Source: an uncultured Collinsella sp.
Lineage (GTDB): Bacteria; Actinomycetota; Coriobacteriia; Coriobacteriales; Coriobacteriaceae
Direction: 5' to 3'
Assembly (NCBI GenBank): GCA_905199225.1
Contig: CAJKFS010000007.1
Coordinates: 3,030-67,029 of the forward strand
DNA: 64,000 nt
Position 1 is the first letter of the stretch. The number at the start of each line of letters is the position of its first letter. The position numbers and the translations under genes were made by a program. This document shows positions 7,525-15,792 of the stretch, in pieces. Below the pieces are notes generated by a model that was not told the origin of the DNA, searched no databases, and saw nothing but the letters and a program-made list of their open reading frames with translations.

Positions 7525-8063
7525 AGCTGAATGCCCTCAGCGACCTTCTCGACGGCCTTGTCGCCGGCGAGTGTGCGCAGCAGCTCAAGCGCAAAGGGGA
7601 GCGATTGGGCCATGCCGCTGGCGGTGATGATGTTGCCGTCTTGCGTAACCTTCTCGCCGGTATAGGCGCCTTCGGGGAAGCTTTTCTCAAAGCCAGGGAA
7701 GCATGTGGCGTGGCGCCCCTCGAGCAGGTCGAGCTCGCCCAGGATAAACGGGGCGGCGCAGATGGCGGCAACGTGCTTGGTCGCGGCGAACTCGCAGACC
7801 ACGTCGCAGACGCGCTGATCGGCGCGCAGGTTGGTGGCACCGGGCAGGCCGCCGGGCAGCACGACGCAGTCGTACTCGTCAAAGTTGATCTCATCAAAGA
7901 GCGCATCGCAGGTCACGGGGATCTGCAGCGAGCTTACGACCTCACGCGTGGGCATGATCGAGACGAGCGTGGCACGCACGCCGCCGCGACGCATGACATC
8001 GACCATGGTCAAGCATTCAATAGTTTCAAAGCCATCGGCAGCGAGAACGGCAACGCTGGGCAT
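7521..8063 (-). CDS. DJ-1/PfpI family protein
   Basis: The 180-residue protein resembles the DJ-1/ThiJ/PfpI superfamily. It begins MPSVAVLAADGFETIECLTMVDVMRRGGV, has the VVLPGGLPGATNLR loop, and carries the nucleophile elbow in AAICAAPFILGE (Cys near residue 103). ITASGMAQSLPFALELLRTLAG is the usual C-terminal block. Members act as glyoxalase-like or redox-sensitive protective proteins, and the exact role is not predictable. The ATG at 8063 is chosen because AAAGGAAC precedes it and homology begins there; an ATG 24 nt upstream is in frame. It forms an operon with maf. Confidence 0.9.
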   Translation of the reverse strand: MPSVAVLAADGFETIECLTMVDVMRRGGVRATLVSIMPTREVVSSLQIPVTCDALFDEINFDEYDCVVLPGGLPGATNLRADQRVCDVVCEFAATKHVAAICAAPFILGELDLLEGRHATCFPGFEKSFPEGAYTGEKVTQDGNIITASGMAQSLPFALELLRTLAGDKAVEKVAEGIQL

Positions 8064-8169
8064 GAGGGTTCCTTTCATAGGCGGCATACAATTAGCCGTC
8101 TTATACCCCGAAGACCTCCGCTTGCCACGCTCGATTTCCCAATGATTTTTCTAAGCAATGATTAAGTGG

Positions 8170-9483
8170 CTAGTTGCGCCTAAGGTGGACGACGGTCTCG
8201 CAGTGGAAGGTTTGTGGGAACAGGTCGACTGGCGTGATCTTTACGGGGGAGAAGGTGCCTTCTTCGACAAAGCGTTTGAGATCGCGCGCCAGGGTGGCCG
8301 GGTCGCAGCTCACGTAGGCGACATCGCGAGCACTCGTGCTGGCGATAAGGTCGATCGCCTCGGGGGCGAGGCCTGCGCGCGGCGGGTCGACCACCAAGAC
8401 GTCGGCATCCTGGTCGGGGAACTCGCGCACCGCGTCTCCGCCAATGACGTCGACGTTATCGAGCTTGTTGATCTCCAGGTTACGGCGCAGGTCGCGCACG
8501 GCGGGGCCGTAGGCCTCAACGGCGGCGACAAAGTCGCAGCGGCGGGCGAGCGGCAGGGTAAAGGTGCCGGCACCGCAGTACAGGTCCACGGCAAGCTCGT
8601 CTTCCTGCGGGTCGAGCGCTTCCATGACAAGCTCGATCAAAATCTCGGCACCCTTGGTGTTGACCTGGAAAAAAGACGGGGCAGACAAGCGCATCTGGCC
8701 ATCGGCGATGTTCTCGGTCCAGGAGCCCTCGCCGGCGAGCATCTCAACCTTGGAGACGCGACGGGCCTTCTTCTCGCCCTTGCTCATCACACGCACGATG
8801 CTCGTGGGATGAGCGGCGTCCGCCAGCACGCGGGAGACTTGCGAGCGCGGAAAAGAGCCTGTGGGTGTCCAGAGTGCGACCTCGAGTGCCTTGGTGCGGC
8901 GTGATGCGCGAATGCCCACGCGTTCGAGCCCTAAGTCATGGCCGCCGCTTAGATAGTTGAGTGCGCCGACGACCGATTTGAGCGCCTTCGGGAAGCGCTT
9001 ATCGAACAGCGGGCACGCATCGACGGTCACGATTTTGCTGGGGTCGACACCGTGCATGCCAAGGCGCACGCGACCGTTGACGACGGTCGGTTCGAGCTCG
9101 ATTTTATTGCGGTAGCCCCAGTCGTCCTTGGTGTGGCAGATGGGCTGTACCAACTTATCGACCTGCTCAGGAGCGAACTTGCCGATGCGCTCGAGCGTGG
9201 AGCGCAGGTTTTGCTCCTTGGCGGCGAGCTGCGCCGTGCGTGAGAGATTGCCCCACGAACAACCGCCGCAGATGCCAACGAAGGGGCAGGGGGGCTGAAT
9301 GCGATCGGGGCTCGGCTCCAGAATCTCGGTCGTGCGGGCGCGCATGAACGACTTGCCGTCCTGTACGACCTCGGCCTCGACGGTGTCGCCTGCCACGGCG
9401 CCCTGCACAAAGACGGCCTTGCCGTTGTCGGCGTGCGCCAGCCCGTCGGCGCCGTAGGTCATCGATTCTATAGTGAGCTTCAT
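8170..9483 (-). CDS. rlmD: 23S rRNA (uracil-C5)-methyltransferase, RlmD/RumA type
   Basis: The product of about 437 residues has an N-terminal TRAM domain (MKLTIESMTYGADGLAHADNGKAVFVQGAVAGD). The iron-sulphur cysteines CPFVGICGGC follow, with the remaining one expected later, then the SAM-binding VDLYCGAGTFTLPLARR. The catalytic VSCDPATLARDL and DPPRAGLAPEAIDLI complete the pattern. It methylates a uridine of 23S rRNA using SAM. The exact position (U1939, U747 or a tRNA site) cannot be separated from TrmA-family relatives by reading alone. The chosen ATG starts the TRAM homology, though a 12-codon N-terminal extension is open. It stands 106 bp upstream of the DJ-1 gene on the same strand. Confidence 0.9.
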   Translation of the reverse strand: MKLTIESMTYGADGLAHADNGKAVFVQGAVAGDTVEAEVVQDGKSFMRARTTEILEPSPDRIQPPCPFVGICGGCSWGNLSRTAQLAAKEQNLRSTLERIGKFAPEQVDKLVQPICHTKDDWGYRNKIELEPTVVNGRVRLGMHGVDPSKIVTVDACPLFDKRFPKALKSVVGALNYLSGGHDLGLERVGIRASRRTKALEVALWTPTGSFPRSQVSRVLADAAHPTSIVRVMSKGEKKARRVSKVEMLAGEGSWTENIADGQMRLSAPSFFQVNTKGAEILIELVMEALDPQEDELAVDLYCGAGTFTLPLARRCDFVAAVEAYGPAVRDLRRNLEINKLDNVDVIGGDAVREFPDQDADVLVVDPPRAGLAPEAIDLIASTSARDVAYVSCDPATLARDLKRFVEEGTFSPVKITPVDLFPQTFHCETVVHLRRN

Positions 9484-9527
9484 ATTCCTGCCTGTCATTC
9501 GTGTTGTTGTTCGCACCATGGTAGCAG

Positions 9528-9574
9528 GGAAAAGCGCCCCGCATCCGAGGCTTTCCTCAAATGCGAGGCGCTTC
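9528..9574 (-). terminator. terminator downstream of ppk
   Basis: On the minus strand AAGCGCC-t-CGCAT pairs with ATGCG-g-GGCGCTT around a nested GAGG/CCTC stem, followed by TTCCC. Just beside it a 14-nt unit ending CTTCTACAAAC is tandemly duplicated (about 9568-9595). Confidence 0.8.
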
Positions 9575-9596
9575 TACAAACAGCTTCTACAAACGA

Positions 9597-12170
9597 CTAT
9601 TTCGTCTTGCCGGTAATGAGCGTCTTAAGACCCAGGCCGATCAGGCCCAGGCCCATGCGCACACGACCGGGGCGATGGCGCTCGATGGCCTTGGTCTTGC
9701 CGGCGGGCTTATCGCGACGGGCGCTCGTCTCGGGTGCGGGCTTGGTGACCTGCGGCTCGGGCTGAGGTGCAGGTGCAGGCTCGGGCTCAATGACGGTCGC
9801 CTGGACCTCTTGGACCTTGGGCGTGGTCGGCTGCGGATCAGGAGCTGGGGCGGGCTTTGCCTCGGCGGCGGGCTCCGGAGTCGCGGTAGCGGGCTCGGGC
9901 GCTTTCTCCATGGCGGGCTCTGCGGCAGCCTCGGGCTCATTCACCGGGGGAGCGGCAACCGCTTCCGGTTTGGCGGCTGCCCCATGTTCAACCTCGGCCT
10001 GAATAGCTTCTTCGGCCACACGTTCCTTCTCCTGTGCGCGCTGCTGCGCGGCGGCCTCGGCGTTGCGATAGGCACGCTCCAGTAGAGCTTCCTGCGAGTT
10101 GAAGGGTTTCTCACCCTCTGCACGTTCCACGGGGACCCAGGTGCCGTCGCTCGTGAGGCTGCGGGCCTTCACGTTGTCCCGCAGCTGCATGCCCATGTAC
10201 TCGTGCACTAGGGCGCGGCAGGTGGGGTCGAGCACGGGGAAGGCGATCTCCACGCGGTGCTCGGTGTTGCGTGTCATCATGTCTGCCGAGCTCAGGTAAA
10301 TCATGTCCGAGTCCACGCCAAAAGCGTAAACACGGGCGTGCTCCAAAAAGCGTCCGACGATGGAGCGGACATGCACGTTCTCGGTCTTGCCCGGAACACC
10401 AGGCTTGAGGCACGAGATGCCGCGGATGATCATGTCTACGCGCACGCCGGCACACGATGCCTCGGCGATCTTGTCGATAACCTCGCGGTCGGTCAGCGAG
10501 TTGAGCTTAAAGAACACGCGGGCGGGCTCGCCGGCAAGGGCGCGCTGGATCTCGCGGTCAAGCCCGCGCATGATGAGCGGCTTGAGGCCTACGGGCGCCA
10601 CACCCAGGAAGCGGTAATCGCCGCGCAGGTTGCCCAGCGACAGATTGCGGAAGAACAGGTTGGCGTCTTCACCGATGCCGGGGTGGGCGGTCATGAGCAT
10701 AAAGTCGCTGTAGAGTTTGGCCGTCTTCTCGTTAAAGTTGCCGGTGCCCAGCAGCGTCAGGCGCGTTAGCGCCATGCCCTCGCGATAGGTGAGCTGGCAG
10801 ATCTTGGAGTGGCACTTAAAGCCCTCGGAGCCGTAGATGACGGTGCAGCCGGCCTCTTCCAAGCGCTCGGCCCACTCGATGTTGTTCTGCTCGTCAAAGC
10901 GCGCGCGGAGCTCCATGAGCACCGTGACCTCTTTGCCGTTCTCAGCGGCATCAATCAACGACTCGCACAGACGGCTCTGCTTGGCCACGCGGTAGAGCGT
11001 GATGCGCAACGAGATGCACTCGGGGTCATAGGCGGCCTCGTGCACCAGGTCCAAGAACGGGTTCATGGCCTCATAGGGATAAAAGAGCAGCTTGTCGTGC
11101 TGCAGCACCTGCTCGCGGATGGAGCGGGTCATGTCGATGGTGGGATTGGGCTGCGGCCTAAACGGCGTAAAGAGCAGCTCGTTGCGCAGGTGCTCGGGAA
11201 TCTTGCCCTCAATGCCAAAGACGTAGCCCAGGTCGAGCGGGATATCGCAGGTAAAGACAGAGCGGCGCGAAAGCTCGAGCGCCTTGCGGATGGTCTTGAG
11301 CGTTGCCTTCTCGAGCGACCCCGAGACCGCGAGCACTACCGGCTGCAGACGCAGGCGCTTCTTGAGGATGCGCTTCATGTGCTGGCGGTAGTCCTCTTCC
11401 TCTTCGACGCCCTCGCCGTCCGGATCGATGTCGGCGTTGCGGGTGACGCGGATCAGCGCACGATCCAGCGGCTTATAGGAGCCAAAGCAGCTGTCCAGGC
11501 AGGCGAGGATGACGTCCTCGAGCAAGATGTAGGAGTAGGTGCCGGTGGGCGAGGGGATCTCGACCACGCGGTTCATCGAGGCGGGAATCTCGATAAGGCC
11601 CAGCAGGCTCTCCTCGTCGGTGGCGCCGTCCAGACCACAGGCCAGATAGAGCGCGCCATTGCGCAGGTTGGGGAAGGGGTGGCGCGGATCGATGACCAGC
11701 GGCGAGATGACCGGCGACACGTAGGCCTGGAAGTAGCGGGTTACAAAGGTGCGCTCCTCGGGCGTAAGCGAATCGATGCGGGCGCGGTGAACGCCCAAGG
11801 TGTCGAGCTTGCCCTCGATGCTCTTAAAGATGGACTCCCAACGGGTAAGGAGCCCGGGCATTTCGGCCATGACAGCATCGACCTGTTCGGAGGCGGTCAT
11901 ATTGCTCTTGTTGTCGACAGGTTGTTTTTTGAGCTCTGCCAGATCGGACAGGCCGCCCACGCGCACCATGAGAAACTCGTCGAGGTTGGACTCGAAAATC
12001 GACACGAACTTTAGACGCTCGAACAGCGGAACGGTCTCATCGAAGGCTTCGTCAAGCACGCGGTTGTCAAAGCGCAGCCAGCTAAGCTCTCGGTTTTGCG
12101 TGTACGAGAAGTCGCGCGGCGGTTTGCGCAGCTTTGCGGCGGCTTGCTTCTTTTCGATTTTGCTCGGCAT
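9597..12170 (-). CDS. ppk: polyphosphate kinase 1 with a Pro/Ala/Glu-rich tail
   Basis: The protein of about 857 residues makes inorganic polyphosphate from ATP, reversibly. NRELSWLRFDNRVLDEAFDETVPLFERLKF is the N-terminal domain. GFKCHSKICQLTYREG carries the phosphohistidine used for autophosphorylation, and FLEHARVYAFGVDSDMIYLSSADMMTRN carries the second conserved histidine. Typical Ppk1 is about 690-700 residues. The extra ~150 C-terminal residues are rich in Ala, Pro and Glu with a basic end (ETSARRDKPAGKTKAIERHRPGR...) and look disordered. The start is uncertain: ATGs at 12170 and 12176 are close and neither has a strong ribosome binding site. Pst and Pit phosphate importers occur elsewhere in the window. 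Confidence 0.93.
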   Translation of the reverse strand: MPSKIEKKQAAAKLRKPPRDFSYTQNRELSWLRFDNRVLDEAFDETVPLFERLKFVSIFESNLDEFLMVRVGGLSDLAELKKQPVDNKSNMTASEQVDAVMAEMPGLLTRWESIFKSIEGKLDTLGVHRARIDSLTPEERTFVTRYFQAYVSPVISPLVIDPRHPFPNLRNGALYLACGLDGATDEESLLGLIEIPASMNRVVEIPSPTGTYSYILLEDVILACLDSCFGSYKPLDRALIRVTRNADIDPDGEGVEEEEDYRQHMKRILKKRLRLQPVVLAVSGSLEKATLKTIRKALELSRRSVFTCDIPLDLGYVFGIEGKIPEHLRNELLFTPFRPQPNPTIDMTRSIREQVLQHDKLLFYPYEAMNPFLDLVHEAAYDPECISLRITLYRVAKQSRLCESLIDAAENGKEVTVLMELRARFDEQNNIEWAERLEEAGCTVIYGSEGFKCHSKICQLTYREGMALTRLTLLGTGNFNEKTAKLYSDFMLMTAHPGIGEDANLFFRNLSLGNLRGDYRFLGVAPVGLKPLIMRGLDREIQRALAGEPARVFFKLNSLTDREVIDKIAEASCAGVRVDMIIRGISCLKPGVPGKTENVHVRSIVGRFLEHARVYAFGVDSDMIYLSSADMMTRNTEHRVEIAFPVLDPTCRALVHEYMGMQLRDNVKARSLTSDGTWVPVERAEGEKPFNSQEALLERAYRNAEAAAQQRAQEKERVAEEAIQAEVEHGAAAKPEAVAAPPVNEPEAAAEPAMEKAPEPATATPEPAAEAKPAPAPDPQPTTPKVQEVQATVIEPEPAPAPQPEPQVTKPAPETSARRDKPAGKTKAIERHRPGRVRMGLGLIGLGLKTLITGKTK

Positions 12171-12263
12171 ATGCATCTGTCCGTTCAGTCCCCACAGAGG
12201 ACGGTAGCCTAACACTTTTCACTATTGTCTCAATTTAGTCGACCGCTGGCACGGACGTATCGC

Positions 12264-12275
12264 GTGAACGGTATC
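12264..12275 (+). promoter_or_regulatory. GTGAACGGTATC box, distal, upstream of arcA copy 1
   Basis: This matches exactly the box at 15410-15421 upstream of the second arcA. It belongs to a set of GAACGGT motifs found only in the two arcA upstream regions. The regulator is unknown. Confidence 0.5.
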
Positions 12276-12364
12276 TTTACCTACTTCTTACGCTGCCAAG
12301 GCATGCAACTAACTGTCCAACTCGTTTGGAAACAATCTATATCCATACTCAACTGGTGAGGATG

Positions 12365-12379
12365 TATGAATAAGAATGA
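12365..12379 (+). promoter_or_regulatory. ARG-box-like motif upstream of arcA copy 1
   Basis: TATGAATAAGAATGA resembles the left and central part of the ArgR consensus (TNTGAATWWWWATTCA). The right half-site is poor. The same motif, as TCTGAATAAAAATGA, lies at a similar distance upstream of the other arcA. Confidence 0.4.
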
Positions 12380-12576
12380 TTGCGAGCTGAATATAATCGA
12401 ATCCAAATTGAATCATGGACAAACGACATATATATGCAGAAAACCGTTTTAGCTATGCAATTCCTAAACATGAAAATATTTGTGCAATCTAGCTTAATTC
12501 CTTAGAAAAAAGAACATTTACCTTTGAAAACCTGCTTTAGAGAACCGAAGTGCATCATGGGGGAATCATATGCGAT

Positions 12577-12645
12577 ATACCGTTCATCGCACTTTGCTGA
12601 CCGTTCGGGGGCGAGGTGGAATTGCAGGTGGTTTTTGGATATAAC
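12577..12645 (+). promoter_or_regulatory. arcA copy 1 promoter with two GAACGGT boxes
   Basis: ATACCGTTCATC (12577-12588) and ACCGTTCGGGGGC (12600-12612) are inverse-orientation GAACGGT boxes. TTTTTGGATATAAC follows, with TATAAC at 12640-12645 as the likely -10. The same block with the same 40-bp spacing is found before arcA copy 2. The proximal box covers the expected activator position near -45. Confidence 0.6.
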
Positions 12646-12703
12646 TAGAGCTGTCAGCAAGCAGCGTCCCATACGGAGGGGCGCTGATACATTCGGCCAG
12701 TAA

Positions 12704-13970
12704 GGCCCGAAAGAAAGGTAGGAGGCCATGACGAAAGGTCTGCACGTGCCTTCCGAGATCGGCAAGCTCAGGAAGGTCTGCCTGCACCGTCCCGGCGACG
12801 AGCTCCTCAACCTGCCGCCCGACGAGCTCGAGCGACTCCTGTTCGACGACGTCCCGTTCCTGGAGGTCGCGCAGCAGGAGCACGACACCTTCGCCCAGAT
12901 CCTGAGGGACCAGGGCGTGGAGGTCCTCTACCTCGAGAACCTCGTCGCCGAGGTGTTCGACCAGGTCCCCGGCGCCCGCGCCGAGTTCACCGACCAGTAC
13001 ATCGCCGAGGCCGGCATCCGCGGCCAGCACATGCCGCAGATCGTCCGCGAGAAGCTGGACTCCATCGAGGACAACCTCGAGTTCGTCAAGAAGACCATGG
13101 CCGGCATGACCAAGTCCGAGATCGACATGCCCCTCACGGCGTCCACGACCCTCGACTCCCTGGTCAACTCCGAGTCCGAGTCCGACCTGATCATCGACCC
13201 GATGCCCAACCTCTACTTCACCCGCGACCCGTTCGCGGTCATCGGCGAGGGCGTCAACCTCAACCGCATGTACTCGGTCACCCGCAACCGCGAGACCCTG
13301 TACGGCAAGTACATCTTCAAGTACCACCCCGACTACAAGGACGTCTCGCTGTACTTCCGCCGCGACTGCCAGTTCCACACCGAGGGCGGCGACGTGCTGA
13401 ACATCAACGAGAAGACCCTCGCCGTCGGCATCTCCCAGCGCACCCAGGCCGCCGCGATCGACGTCATGGCCCAGAACATCTTCTGGAACTCCGACTCCAA
13501 GGTCGAGCGCATCCTGGCCTTCGACATCCCGGTCTCGCGCGCCTTCATGCACCTCGACACGGTCTTCACCCAGATCGACGTCGATAAGTTCACGATCCAC
13601 CCCGCCATCATGGGCACCCTGCGCGTCTACGAGCTGACCGCCGGCAAGAACCCGGGCGACGTGAACATCCGCCTGATCGAGGACACCCTCGAGCACGTCC
13701 TGGAGGACGCCACCGGCGTCGACCAGGTCAAGCTGATCCCCTGCGGCGGCGGCGACCCGATCGCGGCCTCCCGCGAGCAGTGGAACGACGGCTCCAACAC
13801 CCTGTGCGTCGAGCCCGGCAAGATCTGCGTCTACGCCCGCAACACCGTCACCAACGACGTGCTGTACAAGGAGGGCCTGGACCTTCTCGTCGTGCCCTCC
13901 GCCGAGCTCTCCCGCGGCCGCGGCGGCCCGCGCTGCATGAGCATGCCCTTCTGGCGCGAGGACCTCTAAG
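12704..13970 (+). repeat. 1,267-bp direct repeat, arcA copy 1
   Basis: As far as it can be compared by eye, this block is nucleotide-identical to 15793-17059. It starts at GGCCCGAAAG in the leader and ends one base after the stop codon. Sequence on both outer sides differs. Confidence 0.9.
12728..13969 (+). CDS. arcA: arginine deiminase, copy 1
   Basis: The 413-residue enzyme hydrolyses arginine to citrulline and ammonia, the first step of the arginine deiminase energy pathway. Family blocks are LRKVCLHRPGDELLNLPP, the Mg-independent guanidine-binding PMPNLYFTRDPFAVIGEG (about 158-175), RDCQFHTEGGDVLNINEKTLAVGISQRT with the catalytic His/Glu, DIPVSRAFMHLDTVFTQID, and the C-terminal nucleophile cysteine in SRGRGGPRCMSMPFWRE. 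AGGAGG precedes the ATG. Codons end almost only in C or G, suggesting very high expression. The protein is identical to copy 2, 3.1 kb downstream. A strong terminator follows, so copy 1 is probably a single-gene transcript with its own promoter. Confidence 0.97.
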   Translation: MTKGLHVPSEIGKLRKVCLHRPGDELLNLPPDELERLLFDDVPFLEVAQQEHDTFAQILRDQGVEVLYLENLVAEVFDQVPGARAEFTDQYIAEAGIRGQHMPQIVREKLDSIEDNLEFVKKTMAGMTKSEIDMPLTASTTLDSLVNSESESDLIIDPMPNLYFTRDPFAVIGEGVNLNRMYSVTRNRETLYGKYIFKYHPDYKDVSLYFRRDCQFHTEGGDVLNINEKTLAVGISQRTQAAAIDVMAQNIFWNSDSKVERILAFDIPVSRAFMHLDTVFTQIDVDKFTIHPAIMGTLRVYELTAGKNPGDVNIRLIEDTLEHVLEDATGVDQVKLIPCGGGDPIAASREQWNDGSNTLCVEPGKICVYARNTVTNDVLYKEGLDLLVVPSAELSRGRGGPRCMSMPFWREDL

Positions 13971-14029
13971 GTCTTTCAGGACCCGTACAGGTCATAATAC
14001 ATACATCTAGCTGCAATTAGATGTCTCCC

Positions 14030-14063
14030 ATTGGGGCGGTGCGGGTTTTCGCACCGCCCCAAT
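14030..14063 (+). terminator. terminator after arcA copy 1
   Basis: ATTGGGGCGGTGCG pairs perfectly with CGCACCGCCCCAAT around GGTTTT; a weak T-rich stretch follows. A smaller hairpin, ACATCTA/TAGATGT, lies just before it at 14003-14024. Confidence 0.8.
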
Positions 14064-14118
14064 CTTGTATGAGGGACGTCAACACGATTGGATGACTGCT
14101 TTTGTAAGGAGCTTGGCC

Positions 14119-15243
14119 ATGGACATCAAGACGATTGGCGTTGAGGAATGGCTCAACGTTTGGGAGAAAAGTGCCACGTGGGACATCGCCCAGTCGACGA
14201 TCTCGTCGCTCACCATGGGCGAGCTGCGCGCGCTCGATGAGCAGGACGGCGCCACGTTCTACGAGCGCTTGGACCGCGAGAAGATGAACTACGGCTGGAT
14301 CGAGGGCTCGCCGGAGTTTAAGGCCGTGGTTGCCAAGCTGTATCGTCGGGAGGTCAATCCCGACCACATTCTGCAGACCAATGGCTGCACGGGTGCGAAC
14401 CTCAACGCCATCATGGCCGTGGTCGAGCCCGGCGACCACGTTATCGCCGAGTGGCCCACCTACGCACCGCTCTACGAGATTCCGCGCACGCTGGGCGCCG
14501 AGGTCGAGTATTGGGAGCTTCGCGAGGAACTCGGCTGGAAGCCCGATATCGAGGAACTCAAGCGCTTGGTGCGCCCCAACACCAAGCTTATCTGCATAAA
14601 CAACGCATCGAACCCCATCGGTACGGTGCTCGATACCGATATGCTCGGCCAGATTGCCGAGATCGCCCGTTCGGTGGGCGCCTACGTGCTGTGCGACGAG
14701 GTGTATCTGCCGCTCGAAAACACTGAGTCCTTTATGTCGATGGTCGACGTGTACGAGAGGGCCATTGTCACCAACTCGTTGTCGAAGACCTATTCGACGC
14801 CTGCGGCCCGCGTGGGCTGGGTCGTGGCCGACGAAGAGGTGTCCAACCGCATCCGTACCTATCGCGATTACACCATGATCTGCGGCGGTGTGTTCAACGA
14901 CGCCTTGGCGACCTATGTGCTTGAGCACAAGGACAAGATCCTCGAGCGCAATCGCAAGATCGTGTTTGGCAACCGCGATATCGCGCAGGCTTGGATCGAT
15001 ACGCAGCATCGCGTTTCCTGGACGGCCCCACAGGGCGTGTCTACCTCGTTTATCCAGCTGGATATTCCCGAGGACGACGAGGAGTTCTGCAAGCGCCTGC
15101 TGTCCGAGAGGGGAGTGCTGCTGGTACCCGGCAGCCGCTTTGAGCTTCCCTGTGGCGCACGCCTGGGCTACTGCGCGAGCGAGGACGTTCTGCGCGAGGG
15201 CCTGAGGCTTTTGGGCGAGGCGCTGGCGGAGTTTGATCGCTAG
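14119..15243 (+). CDS. PLP-dependent aminotransferase (fold type I) within the arginine locus
   Basis: The 374-residue enzyme belongs to the class I/II aminotransferase family. It shows LQTNGCTGANLNAIMAVVEPGDHVIAEWPTYAPLYEI, the cofactor-contacting NNASNPIGTVLD, CDEVYLPL, and the PLP lysine in NSLSKTYSTPAARVGW. The N-terminal MDIKTIGVEEWLNVWEKSATWDIAQSTISSLTMGEL resembles the subgroup that includes capreomycidine-synthase-like enzymes, which act on arginine derivatives. Together with the two flanking arcA genes, this suggests an arginine, citrulline or ornithine substrate, but that is inference. AAGGAG lies 8 nt before the ATG at 14119; the frame is open further upstream. It is preceded and followed by terminators. 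Confidence 0.88.
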   Translation: MDIKTIGVEEWLNVWEKSATWDIAQSTISSLTMGELRALDEQDGATFYERLDREKMNYGWIEGSPEFKAVVAKLYRREVNPDHILQTNGCTGANLNAIMAVVEPGDHVIAEWPTYAPLYEIPRTLGAEVEYWELREELGWKPDIEELKRLVRPNTKLICINNASNPIGTVLDTDMLGQIAEIARSVGAYVLCDEVYLPLENTESFMSMVDVYERAIVTNSLSKTYSTPAARVGWVVADEEVSNRIRTYRDYTMICGGVFNDALATYVLEHKDKILERNRKIVFGNRDIAQAWIDTQHRVSWTAPQGVSTSFIQLDIPEDDEEFCKRLLSERGVLLVPGSRFELPCGARLGYCASEDVLREGLRLLGEALAEFDR

Positions 15244-15292
15244 GATTCCGATGATCTTCGAGGGCGTTATCTAAATTGGCCGAAGATAATCG

Positions 15293-15331
15293 AAAACGGA
15301 CCCGTTTCCCTAGTGAAGCGGGTCCGTTTTT
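15293..15331 (+). terminator. terminator after the aminotransferase gene
   Basis: AAAACGGACCCG pairs with CGGGTCCGTTTT, continuing into TTCTAT. It is a strong canonical terminator. Confidence 0.92.
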
Positions 15332-15409
15332 CTATACCGAGAAGTCAAGTTGTTACAAATGGGGCCGTAAAGCGAGCCGGTATCCGCTGGGCCTTATACT
15401 GAGTTTCCG

Positions 15410-15441
15410 GTGAACGGTATCAAGCGTCTGGTAAACGGTAA
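15410..15441 (+). promoter_or_regulatory. paired distal boxes upstream of arcA copy 2
   Basis: GTGAACGGTATC (15410-15421) and GGTAAACGGTAA (15430-15441) are direct repeats 20 bp apart, two helical turns. The first is identical to the box at 12264-12275. Confidence 0.5.
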
Positions 15442-15475
15442 TTTATTTACCAGAAATGAATAGGACAATCTTTTT

Positions 15476-15490
15476 TCTGAATAAAAATGA
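15476..15490 (+). promoter_or_regulatory. ARG-box-like motif upstream of arcA copy 2
   Basis: TCTGAATAAAAATGA shares the pattern T.TGAATAA.AATGA with 12365-12379. The two sites lie about 327 and 349 bp before their arcA start codons. Confidence 0.4.
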
Positions 15491-15663
15491 AAATGGTTGA
15501 GACGCGGTATGAACCGCTAATTCTATTCATAGCTTTAGTGGAAATATGCAATTTGAGGATGGTTTAACAAAGTTAAGTTCCATTTGATTTTAGGATTGAA
15601 AACGCGTTTAAGCACGTAAATACGCTTTATTAAGATGAAGTGTGCCATGCGTGAAGTATATGT

Positions 15664-15734
15664 GTATGCCGTTCACCCCCTATAAAAAACCGTTCGGGGG
15701 CAAGGTGGAAGTATGGGCTGATTTTGGATATAAA
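15664..15734 (+). promoter_or_regulatory. arcA copy 2 promoter with two GAACGGT boxes
   Basis: GTATGCCGTTCACC (15664-15677) and ACCGTTCGGGGGC (15689-15701) precede ATTTTGGATATAAA, with TATAAA at 15729-15734 as the likely -10. From the proximal box to the -10 the spacing is 40 bp, as in copy 1. The leader also shares ACGGAGGGGCGCT and GTCAGCAA with copy 1. Confidence 0.6.
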
Positions 15735-15792
15735 TATGTCGTCAGCAATAACGCCTCACACGGAGGGGCGCTAACGAATCGGCCCTGACAAG

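Noticed and set aside
12365..12379. A true ArgR operator
   Set aside because: Only one half-site is good; recorded as ARG-box-like and not as an ArgR site.
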